A DNA stretch of 64,000 nt from Verrucomicrobiota bacterium (GTDB lineage Bacteria > Verrucomicrobiota > Verrucomicrobiia > Opitutales > Opitutaceae): positions 124,001 to 188,000 of the forward strand of contig JAEWQP010000022.1 of assembly GCA_023399155.1 (NCBI GenBank). The letters are read 5' to 3'. Positions 25,336-34,018 of the stretch are shown one piece after another. Position 1 is the first letter of the stretch; each line of letters begins with the position of its first letter. The position numbers were made by a program, and so were the translations under genes. The notes below the pieces were generated by a model. It searched no databases. It was not told the DNA's origin and worked only from the letters and a program-made list of their open reading frames with translations.

Positions 25336-26060
25336 GCGCGGCGCCAGACATCCTCCACATCGAGGGCGCGACCGTTTCCGGCCGCCTCCACGACTTGACG
25401 CTGAAGCTCCCACGCGGCGCGATGGTCGGGCTCGTGGGGCCCAACGGTTCCGGCAAGTCCACGCTTCTTCAGGTCGCCGCCGGGCTGCTGCCGGCACGCG
25501 GCTCGGTGCTCTGGGATGGACGCCCGTTCACGACAATTCCCGTTGTTGAACGCGGCCGCATGGCCACGTGGGTGCCGCAGGAGGCCAAGTTCGAATTCGG
25601 CTTCAGCGTGCGCTCAGTCGTGGCCCAGGGGCGCTTCGCGCACGGCGACGACGACCTGGGCGTTGACGAGGCGCTTGAGCGCTTCGACCTGGCCGGACTG
25701 GCCGCCCGGCCGGTCAACCAGCTTTCCGGCGGCGAACGCCAGCGGGTCCTTCTCGCCCGCGCGCTCGCCACCCAGGCGCCGCTGCAGCTCTGGGACGAGC
25801 CGCTCGCGCCGCTCGACGTGCGCCACGCGCTCGATGTCCTCATGCTCGCCCGCGAACTCACGCACGGGCGCGGCTTCACCGTGCTGATTTCCCTTCATGA
25901 TCTGCGCGTGGCGCATTGTCTCGACGCCATCGTGGTGTTGCAGGCCGGCCGCCTCCGGGCGGCCGGCTCACCCGCGGCCGTGCTCTCGCCCGAGCTGCTG
26001 CTCGACGTCTTCGGGGTGAAGGCGCACACCGCCCCGGGGCTCGTATTGGAACTTCCATGA
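25332..26060 (+). CDS. ABC transporter ATP-binding protein, BtuD/FecE-like
   Basis: The 242-residue cytoplasmic ATPase has Walker A GPNGSGKST, Q-loop VPQEAKFEFGFSVRSVV, signature LSGGERQRV, Walker B LQLWDEPLAPLD and H-loop ISLHDLRVA. The Walker B Asp follows a Trp (LWDEP) rather than the more usual LLDEP. It powers the permease encoded just upstream, with an ATGA overlap. It ends 46 bp before cobQ. Confidence 0.93.
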   Translation: MSAAPDILHIEGATVSGRLHDLTLKLPRGAMVGLVGPNGSGKSTLLQVAAGLLPARGSVLWDGRPFTTIPVVERGRMATWVPQEAKFEFGFSVRSVVAQGRFAHGDDDLGVDEALERFDLAGLAARPVNQLSGGERQRVLLARALATQAPLQLWDEPLAPLDVRHALDVLMLARELTHGRGFTVLISLHDLRVAHCLDAIVVLQAGRLRAAGSPAAVLSPELLLDVFGVKAHTAPGLVLELP

Positions 26061-26106
26061 CGCGCTCACGGGGCCCACGGGCGGGCGCGGAAAATCCACC
26101 GAAACC

Positions 26107-27558
26107 ATGAAGGCACTGGGCATACTCGGGACCGGATCCAGCGCGGGCAAGAGCTGGACGGCGACCGCGCTCTGCGCGTGGCTGCGCGGCCAGGGCGTGC
26201 GCGTGGCGCCGTTCAAGGCGCAGAACATGTCGAACAACGCGTGGGCCACGCTCGAGGGCGGCGAGATGGCCCGGGCCCAGGCGGTCCAGGCCGAGGCCTG
26301 CGGGCTTTCGCCGAGCTCCGACATGAACCCGATCCTGCTCAAGCCGACGGGTGCGACCGGCGCGCAACTCGTGCTGCGCGGCCGTGCCGTGGGACACTTT
26401 CAGGCCATCGACTATTTTGATGATCCGGGCCGGCTCTGGGGCGTGGTCGAGGCGAGCCTCGAGGGCTGGCGCGATCACTGCGACGTCCTCGTGATCGAGG
26501 GCGCCGGCAGTCCGGTGGAGCTGAACCTGATGGACCGCGACGTGGTCAACCTCCGGCCCATCCGGCACCTCGACGGGCGCTGGCTGCTGGTGGGCGACAT
26601 CGACCGCGGCGGCATCTTTGCGCAACTCGCGGGCACCTGGGCGCTGCTGCCCGGGAGCGACCGTGCCCGCTCGCTCGGGGCGATCGTGAACCGCTTCCGC
26701 GGCGACATCCGGCTCTTCTCGGAGCCGGGTGCCTGGCTCGCGCCGCACGCGCCCGGCCTGGCCATCCTGGGAACCGTGCCCTGGCGGCCGGACCTCCAGC
26801 CCGAGGAGGAGGACGGGCTCACCCACGACGACTGGGACCGCGGGAGCGGCGACATGCTGGCGTGGATACGGCTGCCACACGCGGCCAACCTCACGGATTG
26901 CCAGCCGTGGTGGGACGATGCCGGGGTGCGCCTGCGGTGGATCGCCGATCCGGCGCTCGTGGAGAGCGCGCGGGCGATCGTCATTCCCGGCTCGAAGAAC
27001 TCGATCGCGGATGCGCGCTGGCTGCACGAGAGCGGCATGGGCGACGCGATCGCCGCCGCGGCACGCCGCGGCGTGCTGATCATCGGAATCTGCGGGGGAT
27101 TCCAGATCCTCGGCCGGCGGCTCGTGGACCGCACCGGCGTGGCGGGCGATGCCGGCGATGTTCCCGGCCTGGGCCTGCTGCCGGTCGAGACGGAGTTCGT
27201 GGCCGAGAAAATCGTCCGCCAGGTGACCGGGGAGTGCGACGGCGAACGCTGGACCGCCTACGAGGTGCACATGGGTCGCACCGCGATTCTGGGGGGCGAG
27301 TCGTTGCAGACCATCTACGATCGCGACACGCCCCGGCCCGAGGGCGTGCGTCAGGCGCAGGTCTGGGGCACCTACCTGCACGGCTGGTTCGAGTCGCCCC
27401 GGGTGCGGTCGCGCGTGGCCGCCGCAGCGGGTTTCGCCAGGCACCGGCCGCATCCACTTTCCTGGGCCGACAAACGCCAGGCCGTCTATCGCGCGATGGC
27501 GGCGCATGTTGCCGAGCACGTCGATCTCGATCCCGTGCGGCGTTATCTGGGGCTTTGA
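26107..27558 (+). CDS. cobQ: Cobyric acid synthase (CobQ/CbiP)
   Basis: The 483-residue enzyme amidates adenosylcobyrinate a,c-diamide at four side chains, using glutamine and ATP. The N-terminal P-loop-like GTGSSAGKSW (residues 7-16) and the segment APFKAQNMSNNAW are typical of CobQ. The DVLVIEGAGSPVELNL and VGDIDRGGIFAQL motifs follow. The C-terminal class I glutaminase-like domain carries C329 (IIGICGGFQILG) and H425 (GTYLHGWFES). Length is standard. It sits at the end of the uptake operon and is the only cobalamin-synthesis gene visible here, so the rest of the pathway, if present, lies elsewhere. No cobalamin riboswitch is seen upstream of it or of the receptor gene. Confidence 0.95.
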   Translation: MKALGILGTGSSAGKSWTATALCAWLRGQGVRVAPFKAQNMSNNAWATLEGGEMARAQAVQAEACGLSPSSDMNPILLKPTGATGAQLVLRGRAVGHFQAIDYFDDPGRLWGVVEASLEGWRDHCDVLVIEGAGSPVELNLMDRDVVNLRPIRHLDGRWLLVGDIDRGGIFAQLAGTWALLPGSDRARSLGAIVNRFRGDIRLFSEPGAWLAPHAPGLAILGTVPWRPDLQPEEEDGLTHDDWDRGSGDMLAWIRLPHAANLTDCQPWWDDAGVRLRWIADPALVESARAIVIPGSKNSIADARWLHESGMGDAIAAAARRGVLIIGICGGFQILGRRLVDRTGVAGDAGDVPGLGLLPVETEFVAEKIVRQVTGECDGERWTAYEVHMGRTAILGGESLQTIYDRDTPRPEGVRQAQVWGTYLHGWFESPRVRSRVAAAAGFARHRPHPLSWADKRQAVYRAMAAHVAEHVDLDPVRRYLGL

Positions 27559-27594
27559 CTGCGACTCCGAATCGCGCTGGGCTGGGAAAACGAC

Positions 27595-28377
27595 GTGAAC
27601 CGAACACCGCTGGACGACTCTGAACAACGCGAGGTGACGCGCCTGTGCGTGCAGACCGCGCTCATGCTCATGCAGCATGGGGCGGAGAGTGCGCTCGTGG
27701 AATCGGTCACGCGCCGGCTCGGCGTGGCGCTCGGCATGGCGAGCGTCGAAGTGGCCATCATGGCCAATGCGGTGACCATCACCACGCTCAACGACGGCCA
27801 CTGCGTGACCACGGTCCGACGCAACGAGGATCGCGGGATCAACATGCACATGGTCACGGAGGTGCAGCGGACGATGCTCGACCTCGAGGCCGGCCGCCTG
27901 CAGCGCGACGGCGTGGCCGCGCGGCTCGCGGGCATCCAGTCGGTGCGTCATCCGCGCTGGCTGGTCGCCCTCGCCATCGGCCTGTCGTGCGCGTGCTTTG
28001 CGGCCCTGTCGAAGGGCGACCTGCGCACGTGCGCGGTGGTGTTTGTCGCGAGCAGCCTCGCCATGGTGGTGCGCCAGCTGTTCGCGCCCCTGCATTTCAA
28101 CCCGCTTGTCACCTTCTTCGCGGCGGCATTCGTCGCCACCTCGGTCTCGGGACTGGCGCTCACGTGGCAGATCGGCTCGATGCCGCGCGTGGCCATGGCC
28201 TCGAGCGTGCTGCTGCTCGTGCCGGGCTTTCCGCTCATCAACGGCGTTTCCGACATGGTCAAGGGGTACACCAACACCGGGATCTCGCGCCTGATGCTCG
28301 CGCTCATGCTCGCGGGTGCGACCTGCGGCGGCATCCTGCTCGCCATGAGCATCTGGCAAACCTGGGGGTGGTCATGA
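27595..28377 (+). CDS. ThrE/YjjP-family exporter, larger subunit
   Basis: The 260-residue protein belongs to the threonine/serine exporter family, N-terminal type (YjjP). It starts from GTG 27595 with a cytoplasmic region (VTRLCVQTALMLMQHGAESALVESVTRRLGVALG). About five membrane helices follow from residue 120, including LLLVPGFPLINGVSDMVKGYTNTGISRL, a family signature. The stop overlaps the next gene as ATGA. In E. coli, YjjP and YjjB act together in succinate export; ThrE exports threonine and serine. The substrate here is not known. Confidence 0.88.
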   Translation: MNRTPLDDSEQREVTRLCVQTALMLMQHGAESALVESVTRRLGVALGMASVEVAIMANAVTITTLNDGHCVTTVRRNEDRGINMHMVTEVQRTMLDLEAGRLQRDGVAARLAGIQSVRHPRWLVALAIGLSCACFAALSKGDLRTCAVVFVASSLAMVVRQLFAPLHFNPLVTFFAAAFVATSVSGLALTWQIGSMPRVAMASSVLLLVPGFPLINGVSDMVKGYTNTGISRLMLALMLAGATCGGILLAMSIWQTWGWS

Positions 28378-28838
28378 ACCTGCTCCTCGCCCTCCTCCAG
28401 GACATGGCGCTCGCCGCGGTGCCGGCAGTCGGTTTCGCCCTTGTATTCAATGTCCCGACACGCATGCTTGGCTACTGCGCGATGGGCGGCGCGGTCGGGC
28501 ACGGACTGCGCTTCCTCCTCATCGGAGCCAACATGCCGATCGAGTGGGCGACGCTGGTCGCGGCCGCCGTCGTGAGCCTCGTCGGTGTGCAGCTGGCCAG
28601 GCGCCTGCGCGCCCATCCAAAGGTCTTCACCGTTGCCGCCATGATCCCGATGGTGCCGGGCGTGCCGCTTTTCACGACGCTGCTTGCGCTGGTCGAGATC
28701 AACCGCAGCGGAGTGACCGACGCCCTGCTCCAGACGGCAATCAGCCAGGGGCTGCGCGCCTTCTTCATCATCGGCGCCCTGGCCGTCGGCCTCGCCATCC
28801 CCGGGCTGCTCTTCTACCGCCGCCGCCCGGTCGTCTAG
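28374..28838 (+). CDS. ThrE/YjjB-family exporter, smaller subunit
   Basis: The 154-residue membrane protein has about four or five helices and the YjjB-type motifs VPTRMLGYCAMGGAVGHGLRFLL and AAMIPMVPGVPLFTTLLALVEI. It is the partner of the larger subunit just upstream (ATGA overlap). Together they reproduce the architecture of ThrE, where the two halves are fused. Confidence 0.88.
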   Translation: MNLLLALLQDMALAAVPAVGFALVFNVPTRMLGYCAMGGAVGHGLRFLLIGANMPIEWATLVAAAVVSLVGVQLARRLRAHPKVFTVAAMIPMVPGVPLFTTLLALVEINRSGVTDALLQTAISQGLRAFFIIGALAVGLAIPGLLFYRRRPVV

Positions 28839-28976
28839 GGCCCGCGCCCGTCGGCCGATCCCTTCCGGCGCCGGGCGATTCATCGTCGACAGATCCGGGG
28901 TAAACACCCCGGTTTACGGGGACCACCGCATCGATCGTTTGGTGAAAGTGCGCCGGGCCGCTCAAGGGCGGGGAGC

Positions 28977-30509
28977 GTGCGACGAAGCAAGGTGCGGGAG
29001 CTGCACATCCGTATGCTGGTTACGCGCACCGGGGCCGACGCATCGAGCCAGGAGACCGCCCAGGCGGGACACCTCCTGGCGCGCTTCCACACGTCCGAAC
29101 GCGCCCGCGAGCGCGTCCGTCAGACGATCGAGGCCGAGGCCACGCGCAAGTGGCTGGAGAATCACGAACGGGGGTCGTCTGCCATCGTGTTGCGGCGCAT
29201 CTCCCGGGCGCTCTGGCGCAAGTTCAACCGGCTGAACGCGCCGGTCGTGTATCCATGGTCACCCTCACGGCGCGGCACGGCCGTCGCGCATGAACTTCAT
29301 CGTATCGCCGCGGCGCTGACGCGTCGCCGGGCGGCCGGATTCGGCGCGCGCCTCTGGCTCGCGGCCAAGGCAGCGGTCTGGCTTCCGCTCGCGACCCTCG
29401 CGACGCTGCCTGTGCTCTGGCGCAACGGACCCGGGGTGCGCGAGCGCCACGGGCATGGTCTCGGCGCCCAGTGGCGCGACCTGCTCGATGCGGCGTGGTG
29501 CCACGGCATCTTCCCGACCGAGTACTATCACCACCGCGTCTATCGCGGAAGCGCGCGCACCGACAAGAGCCGCTATCTCAACGAACGCGAGATCGTCGCC
29601 TTGCTGGCCGCCTGCGACACCGGCGGCCATGCCGAGCGCGTGGACAACGTGTTCCGGTTCCTTTCCGAATGCCGGACGATCGGTCTGCCGGTGCCGCGCA
29701 CGTTTGCGGCGTTCTCCGGCGGCTCGTGCGAATTCTTCGCGGGTCCCGAAGTCGAGTCGCTGCCGCACAAGGATCTCTATTTTCGCCCGGAGGCGTGGAG
29801 CCCGCGCGTGGCGGCGCAGATCTGGCGCTGGAACGCCCAGGCCGGCCGCTGGCAGCACCGCGCCGAGTCCCTTGGCGCCGCCGCCCTCATCGAGCGCTGC
29901 CGCACGCTCTCCGGCGGCCAGCCCTATCTGTTGCAGGAGTGCCTGCGCAACCACCCCGACGTCGAGCGCTTCTCGGCCGGCGGGTTGTGCACGGTGCGCA
30001 TCGCCTCGGGCATCGCCGAGACGGGCGAGCCGGTCCCGCTGTTTGCCACGCTGCATCTTCCGGCCTGCGATGCGGGCGGTGCCGTGACACCCGCGGGCGA
30101 GCTGCATGCCGGCATCGATGTATCCACCGGGGAACTTCTCACTGCGTGGGGTGAGTTCGTCTCGGACGGCGAATTCGACAGCCATCCCGGCACGGGCGCA
30201 ATCATGCGCGGTGTCGCGCTCCCGCACTGGCGGGGCGCCCTGGATCTGGCGATCCGGGCCCACCGCAATTTCCGCGAACTGCCGTTCGTCGGCTGGGAGA
30301 TCGGCCTGTCCGCGGGTGGCCCGGTGCTGCTCGAGGCGCGGAGCAACTGGGGCGTCTTTCATCACGCCCTCGCGATCGAGTCTGCTTTCCCGCGCCTGTG
30401 CCTGCACCGGCTTGCGCATGCGGAGACCGCCGTTACCGACCAGGGGCATCCCGCGCCGGAACCACACTCCGCGGCCATGCGCGAGACGGGACGCGCCCTC
30501 CGATCGTGA
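28977..30509 (+). CDS. Sugar-transfer-associated ATP-grasp protein
   Basis: The 510-residue protein has an N-terminal helical region with a hydrophobic patch (AAKAAVWLPLATLATLPVL). A C-terminal half resembles the ATP-grasp family associated with sugar transfer genes: PYLLQECLRNHPDVERFSAGGLCTVRI, GELHAGIDVSTGEL and FVGWEIGLSAGGPVLLEARSNWG. ATP-grasp enzymes ligate a carboxylate to an amine or similar. The family is usually near polysaccharide genes but its reaction is not known. The start is a GTG at 28977; an ATG at 29013 is an alternative. The stop overlaps the next gene (GTGA). Confidence 0.75.
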   Translation: MRRSKVRELHIRMLVTRTGADASSQETAQAGHLLARFHTSERARERVRQTIEAEATRKWLENHERGSSAIVLRRISRALWRKFNRLNAPVVYPWSPSRRGTAVAHELHRIAAALTRRRAAGFGARLWLAAKAAVWLPLATLATLPVLWRNGPGVRERHGHGLGAQWRDLLDAAWCHGIFPTEYYHHRVYRGSARTDKSRYLNEREIVALLAACDTGGHAERVDNVFRFLSECRTIGLPVPRTFAAFSGGSCEFFAGPEVESLPHKDLYFRPEAWSPRVAAQIWRWNAQAGRWQHRAESLGAAALIERCRTLSGGQPYLLQECLRNHPDVERFSAGGLCTVRIASGIAETGEPVPLFATLHLPACDAGGAVTPAGELHAGIDVSTGELLTAWGEFVSDGEFDSHPGTGAIMRGVALPHWRGALDLAIRAHRNFRELPFVGWEIGLSAGGPVLLEARSNWGVFHHALAIESAFPRLCLHRLAHAETAVTDQGHPAPEPHSAAMRETGRALRS

Positions 30510-30880
30510 TCGTCGGCGTGCTTCTTTCCTACCTCGCCGCGCCGTTGAGTGTCGTCGCCTCGGCCCTGGTCTGGCTTCGTCTGCGCGAGCGGCCGAATGA
30601 AGGGCGGATTCTCGCCGCGCTCGACCGGCTGCTGGAGGAGGATTCGGCCGCATTGGCGCGGAAGCGCCGCGCGGATCCCTTGAGGTTTCGCACGGCGGAG
30701 CGCGTGCCCCTGCGTGGCGCTTTCTTCGGCCTGGGTGTGCGGTCGAGCCGCGCGGATGTGGTGCGCATCATACGCGCCGCGACGCCGCGGGCCTACCGGG
30801 TGCGCGTGCGCGCGTTTGTCCGCGTGGTCGACGGGCGCACGCTCGTGCGCTGGCGCGACGTCGACGTCCCGCGGCGCTGA
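30506..30880 (+). CDS. Hypothetical protein, 124 aa, N-terminal membrane segment
   Basis: The GTG at 30506 overlaps the stop of the ATP-grasp gene, which supports translational coupling. The product starts with a membrane helix (IVGVLLSYLAAPLSVVASALVWLRL). It continues as a basic, Arg-rich region with a strand-like end (AYRVRVRAFVRVVDGRTLVRWRDVDVPRR). No family is recognised. A role with the ATP-grasp protein is inferred only from the overlap. Confidence 0.6.
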   Translation: MIVGVLLSYLAAPLSVVASALVWLRLRERPNEGRILAALDRLLEEDSAALARKRRADPLRFRTAERVPLRGAFFGLGVRSSRADVVRIIRAATPRAYRVRVRAFVRVVDGRTLVRWRDVDVPRR

Positions 30881-30941
30881 CCCCGGGGGTTCGCGCCAAG
30901 TTGTCATTGCGACGCGGCGCCGAGCGCGCACGTTCAGGGCC

Positions 30942-31940
30942 GTGCATAGGCCACAGGTGATTCTCGGGATCGACGGCGGGGGGTCGCACACGCGTGCCTG
31001 GATCGCCCATGACGACGGCGCGATCGTCGGGCGCGGCCTGGCGGGTCCCTCCAACGTCCATGCGCTGGGCGTCGACGCCTCGCGCCGTGTGATCGTCGAC
31101 GCGGTCACAGCGGCATGGCGCGCAATGGGCGGCCCCGGCGAGCGTCCGTGCGGATTCCGCTCTGTCTTTGCCGGAATCTCCGGCGCGGGCGGCTTCGAGG
31201 ATCAGCGCGCGCTGGGCTCGGCCCTGGCCGCCGATTTCGGGCTCGACCCGGTGAACTGCCGCGTGGACCACGATCTGCGCATCGCCCTCGCGGGGGCCCT
31301 GGCCGGGCGCACGGGCGCCGTGCTCGTCGCCGGCACCGGCTCGGCCTGCTTTGGGGTCACCGCCGACGGGCGGTCCTGGAAGGCGGGCGGCTGGGGTGCG
31401 CAGCTCGACGATGGCGGCAGCGGCCACTGGCTGGGCATGCAGGCGCTGCGGGCGGCGATTCGCGCGAAGGATGGACGGGAGTCAGGGTCAACGGTTCCGG
31501 CCATTGTCGCGGCGCGCACCGGGCTGGAGGAGCCGCGCGCGATCCTCCGCGCGTTGTCGGGTGGAGCGCTCACGCGCGAGGCCGTCGCCGCCCTGGCGCC
31601 CGACCTGCTCGCGGCCGCGGAGGGAGGCGATGCCCTGGCTGGCGCGGCTGTCGCGCGCGGGGCCGAGGAACTGGCGCTGATGGCCGCGGCGGTGTGGCGG
31701 TCGCTGCGGCTGCAGGAGGAGCGCGGGGCGACGCTGGCGGGAACGGGTTCGGTGCTGGAGAAAAGCCCGGTTTACCGCCGGGCCTGTGCCGACGCTCTGG
31801 CGCACATGCTTCCGGGGGTCCCACTGGCGGAGCCGCACCTGCCGGCCGTGGCGGGCGCGGTGCTGCTCGCGCTGCAGGTCGCGGGCGTGCCGACGGAGGG
31901 ACCGGTGCTCGAGCGGCTGCGCGTATCGGCATCATCATGA
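30942..31940 (+). CDS. BadF/BadG/BcrA/BcrD-type ATPase, N-acetylglucosamine-kinase-like
   Basis: The 332-residue ASKHA-fold protein has the phosphate motif GIDGGGSHTRAWIAHDDG and RVDHDLRIALAGAL. The loops VLVAGTGSACFG and GWGAQLDDGGSGHWLGMQAL are typical of GlcNAc kinases and related proteins in this group. LAGTGSVLEKSPVYRRA gives a late nucleotide loop. Amino-sugar phosphorylation in the cytoplasm is the likeliest role. It starts from a GTG at 30942 (or 30957). It ends ahead of an inverted repeat and a convergent gene. Confidence 0.82.
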   Translation: MHRPQVILGIDGGGSHTRAWIAHDDGAIVGRGLAGPSNVHALGVDASRRVIVDAVTAAWRAMGGPGERPCGFRSVFAGISGAGGFEDQRALGSALAADFGLDPVNCRVDHDLRIALAGALAGRTGAVLVAGTGSACFGVTADGRSWKAGGWGAQLDDGGSGHWLGMQALRAAIRAKDGRESGSTVPAIVAARTGLEEPRAILRALSGGALTREAVAALAPDLLAAAEGGDALAGAAVARGAEELALMAAAVWRSLRLQEERGATLAGTGSVLEKSPVYRRACADALAHMLPGVPLAEPHLPAVAGAVLLALQVAGVPTEGPVLERLRVSASS

Positions 31941-31986
31941 CAGCGCGGCGCCTGGCCGGCGCGGATGGGACCGGGCGTGTACGCGC

Positions 31987-32013
31987 GAAGGCCCGGCGCG
32001 CAGCCGGGCCTTC
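31987..32013. terminator. Bidirectional terminator-like hairpin between convergent genes
   Basis: GAAGGCCCGGC and its exact complement GCCGGGCCTTC form an 11-bp perfect stem with a 5-nt loop. It lies in the 105-bp gap between the plus-strand kinase gene and the convergent minus-strand gene. There is no long T run on either side. Confidence 0.55.
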
Positions 32014-32045
32014 AAGACGATCGCGGGCGTGAAGGGGAGGGGGGC

Positions 32046-32939
32046 TCAGTTGGCCGGGGCCGTCGGCTTGGCGCGGGGCGCCTGCGCGGGGGTCTCGGTC
32101 ACCTCAAACTTCTGCTGTTGTTGCGTCACGGGGGTGTTGTTGCCGGGCATGGCGGCGCCCACGTTGGCGAGGCGCTTCTCGAGTTCGTCGAGTTGCGTGA
32201 ACACGCGCTCCTCGGCCTTCTTGCGGTCGGAGCTGCTGATGATGCTGCCGGTCGAGACATCCTGCACCACCCGGACCGGCAGGGAGAGAATGCGCGAAAG
32301 CACCCCCTGGTCCTTGAGCGAGGCGATATAGAGGGCGGCCATCTCCTGCGAGACGCGCATCGAATCCTGGGCGATGGCGGTGGTGGCGAGCAGGTTGTTG
32401 TTGAGCTGCTGCTTCTCGGCCATCTGTTCCTTCAGAACCCCGTCGATCAGCCCGGTGATCTGGCTGGAATAGAACTCGACGTCGGAGCGGGTGAGGTTTC
32501 CGGTGCGGGCGATCTCGCTGAGGATCGGATTGAGCCGGTCGTGCACCTTCTGGGTGACCGAGTTGTATCCACGTTCCTGATCCTCCGGCGTGGGGATCGC
32601 GCTGTTCAGGCGCGTCATCACGGCTTCGGCGAGGGCGTTGACCTTGTCGTTTTCCACGCGGCGGTTCTCATCCTCGGTCAGGAAGAGGTCCGAGCTGCGC
32701 GCCTGGATGGCGGCGTCGAGGGTCTTGTTCGTCGCGTCAACGCGGGCGACGATCTTCTCGGAGAACTTCTGGAGTTGGTCGTTGTAGGCCGCTTGCATGG
32801 CGTCCATCTCCGAGCGCTGCTTGGCGGCGGCAGCAGCGAGCTTCTCCTGCAACCAGAACGAGTATCCTGCGAAGACGAGCGCGACGAGGACAGCACTGAT
32901 GAGGGCCACTGGAATGGCGGACTTCCACGTATTATTCAT
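32046..32939 (-). CDS. Membrane-anchored coiled-coil protein of unknown function
   Basis: The 297-residue protein begins with a short cytoplasmic stretch and one transmembrane helix (AIPVALISAVLVALVFAGYSFWL). A long, probably extracytoplasmic helical region follows, with coiled-coil character (EKLAAAAAKQRSEMDAMQAAYNDQLQKFSEKI; NRRVENDKVNALAEAVMTRL). A Gln/Pro-rich tail reads TPVTQQQQKFEVTETPAQAP. It has no recognisable domain. The start is the ATG at 32939. An envelope scaffold is a guess. Confidence 0.7.
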   Translation of the reverse strand: MNNTWKSAIPVALISAVLVALVFAGYSFWLQEKLAAAAAKQRSEMDAMQAAYNDQLQKFSEKIVARVDATNKTLDAAIQARSSDLFLTEDENRRVENDKVNALAEAVMTRLNSAIPTPEDQERGYNSVTQKVHDRLNPILSEIARTGNLTRSDVEFYSSQITGLIDGVLKEQMAEKQQLNNNLLATTAIAQDSMRVSQEMAALYIASLKDQGVLSRILSLPVRVVQDVSTGSIISSSDRKKAEERVFTQLDELEKRLANVGAAMPGNNTPVTQQQQKFEVTETPAQAPRAKPTAPAN

Positions 32940-33193
32940 GTTGGGCAGATTTGGGTTGTGACAGGTGGGCCGGGTTGGGGCGAGACAGGAATCGACAGGC
33001 GCACGGGGCGGGGGGTTCCCCTGAACACGACGGGAGGAGCCTTGCGCAACCCTCGCGGCCACGCAAGATGGTCATTGGACATCAGCGGGTTGGCCGCAGG
33101 ACGGGGCTGGTGAAATTGGCCGGGCCGGGCGCGCGTGAGACGTCCGCCAAAGGCCTTGCGCGAGACAGCTGCTCCGCACACGGTGCCCCGGTC

Positions 33194-33925
33194 ATGGCGA
33201 GGCCGGGAGGAGAAACTCCGGAGCATCGCGAGCTCAAGCGCCTCGCGCTGATCTGGGCGCAGGCGCGCGGGTTTCGCGCCGCCGCGTGCGAGGTGCGGCT
33301 TCCGCGCTGCGGCTTTCGCGCGGATGTCGCCGCGTGCGCACTACCAGCCGGGCGCGATGCCGCTGCCGGCGAGAGTGCGGTGTTCGAGTGCAAGCAGGCA
33401 CGCCCCGACCTCGTGCGCGACATCGCCGCGGAACGTGAGACTTCCGAACGACTTCGCGCCGTCGCGCAGCGGCGCCTCGAACTCGAGACCATGCTCGGCC
33501 TGCATCTTCCCAGCCTGCGCCGCGGTGAATCGCTGTTCGCCGAATGCGACGCCTATGACCTCGATGCGATCCGCCACGACGGCCTGCGCGCCGTGCGTCG
33601 CGAGGAGTCGATCCTGCAGGCGCGGCTGCACGGCGGGACGAAGCTCGCGCGACTGCGACGCTACCGCTGTGCCGACCGGCTCTACCTCGTCGTTGAACCC
33701 GGCGTCCTGGAGCCGCACGAGACGCCCGAGGGCTGGGGGCTGCTCGTGCGCGAGGGCGGCGAGCTGCGTCTCGAGCGACGCCCCGAAAACGCAGCCACCG
33801 GCGCCGCGGCGCGGCTCGCCCTGCTGCAGGCCGTCGCGCGAGCGGCGACCCGTGCGGTGAACAGCAATGCGGGAATCGAGAGCAGGCAGATTGCGGACGT
33901 CCGGCGTCGACAGCTTCCCGTATAG
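33194..33925 (+). CDS. MmcB-like putative nuclease-fold protein
   Basis: The 243-residue protein begins MARPGGETPEHRELKRLALIWAQARGFRAAACEVRLP, then GFRADVAACA and a later VFECKQARPDLVRD. The RADV and ECK stations resemble the D...ExK core of PD-(D/E)xK nucleases such as MmcB-like DNA-repair proteins. The remainder (YLVVEPGVLEPHETPEGWGLLV) also fits proteins of this sort. Catalysis is not shown. The ATG at 33194 is chosen; longer upstream frames have no ribosome site. It is isolated and convergent with the PLP gene. Confidence 0.6.
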   Translation: MARPGGETPEHRELKRLALIWAQARGFRAAACEVRLPRCGFRADVAACALPAGRDAAAGESAVFECKQARPDLVRDIAAERETSERLRAVAQRRLELETMLGLHLPSLRRGESLFAECDAYDLDAIRHDGLRAVRREESILQARLHGGTKLARLRRYRCADRLYLVVEPGVLEPHETPEGWGLLVREGGELRLERRPENAATGAAARLALLQAVARAATRAVNSNAGIESRQIADVRRRQLPV

Positions 33926-34018
33926 CGCAGTTCGGTTCGATACGTCTGCTCGTCGGCGTGACACGCGACGCTCAGCCTCCGGTGCCGCCAACCGCGGCGA
34001 ACCCTGCGGGGCGAATCG

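Noticed and set aside
23507..26060. Operon taken as a siderophore rather than corrinoid system
   Set aside because: Not excluded, since FecCD-type proteins are similar and a Fur-family gene adjoins. The downstream cobQ makes corrinoid the better guess.
25876..28359. Very long open frame on the strand opposite cobQ and its neighbours
   Set aside because: Third-position GC bias opens antisense frames in GC-rich DNA. The product is His/Arg/Gly-rich, with no domain, and runs across three convincing genes. The same applies opposite 21623-24358, 57681-59594, 61320-63167 and 18040-21018.
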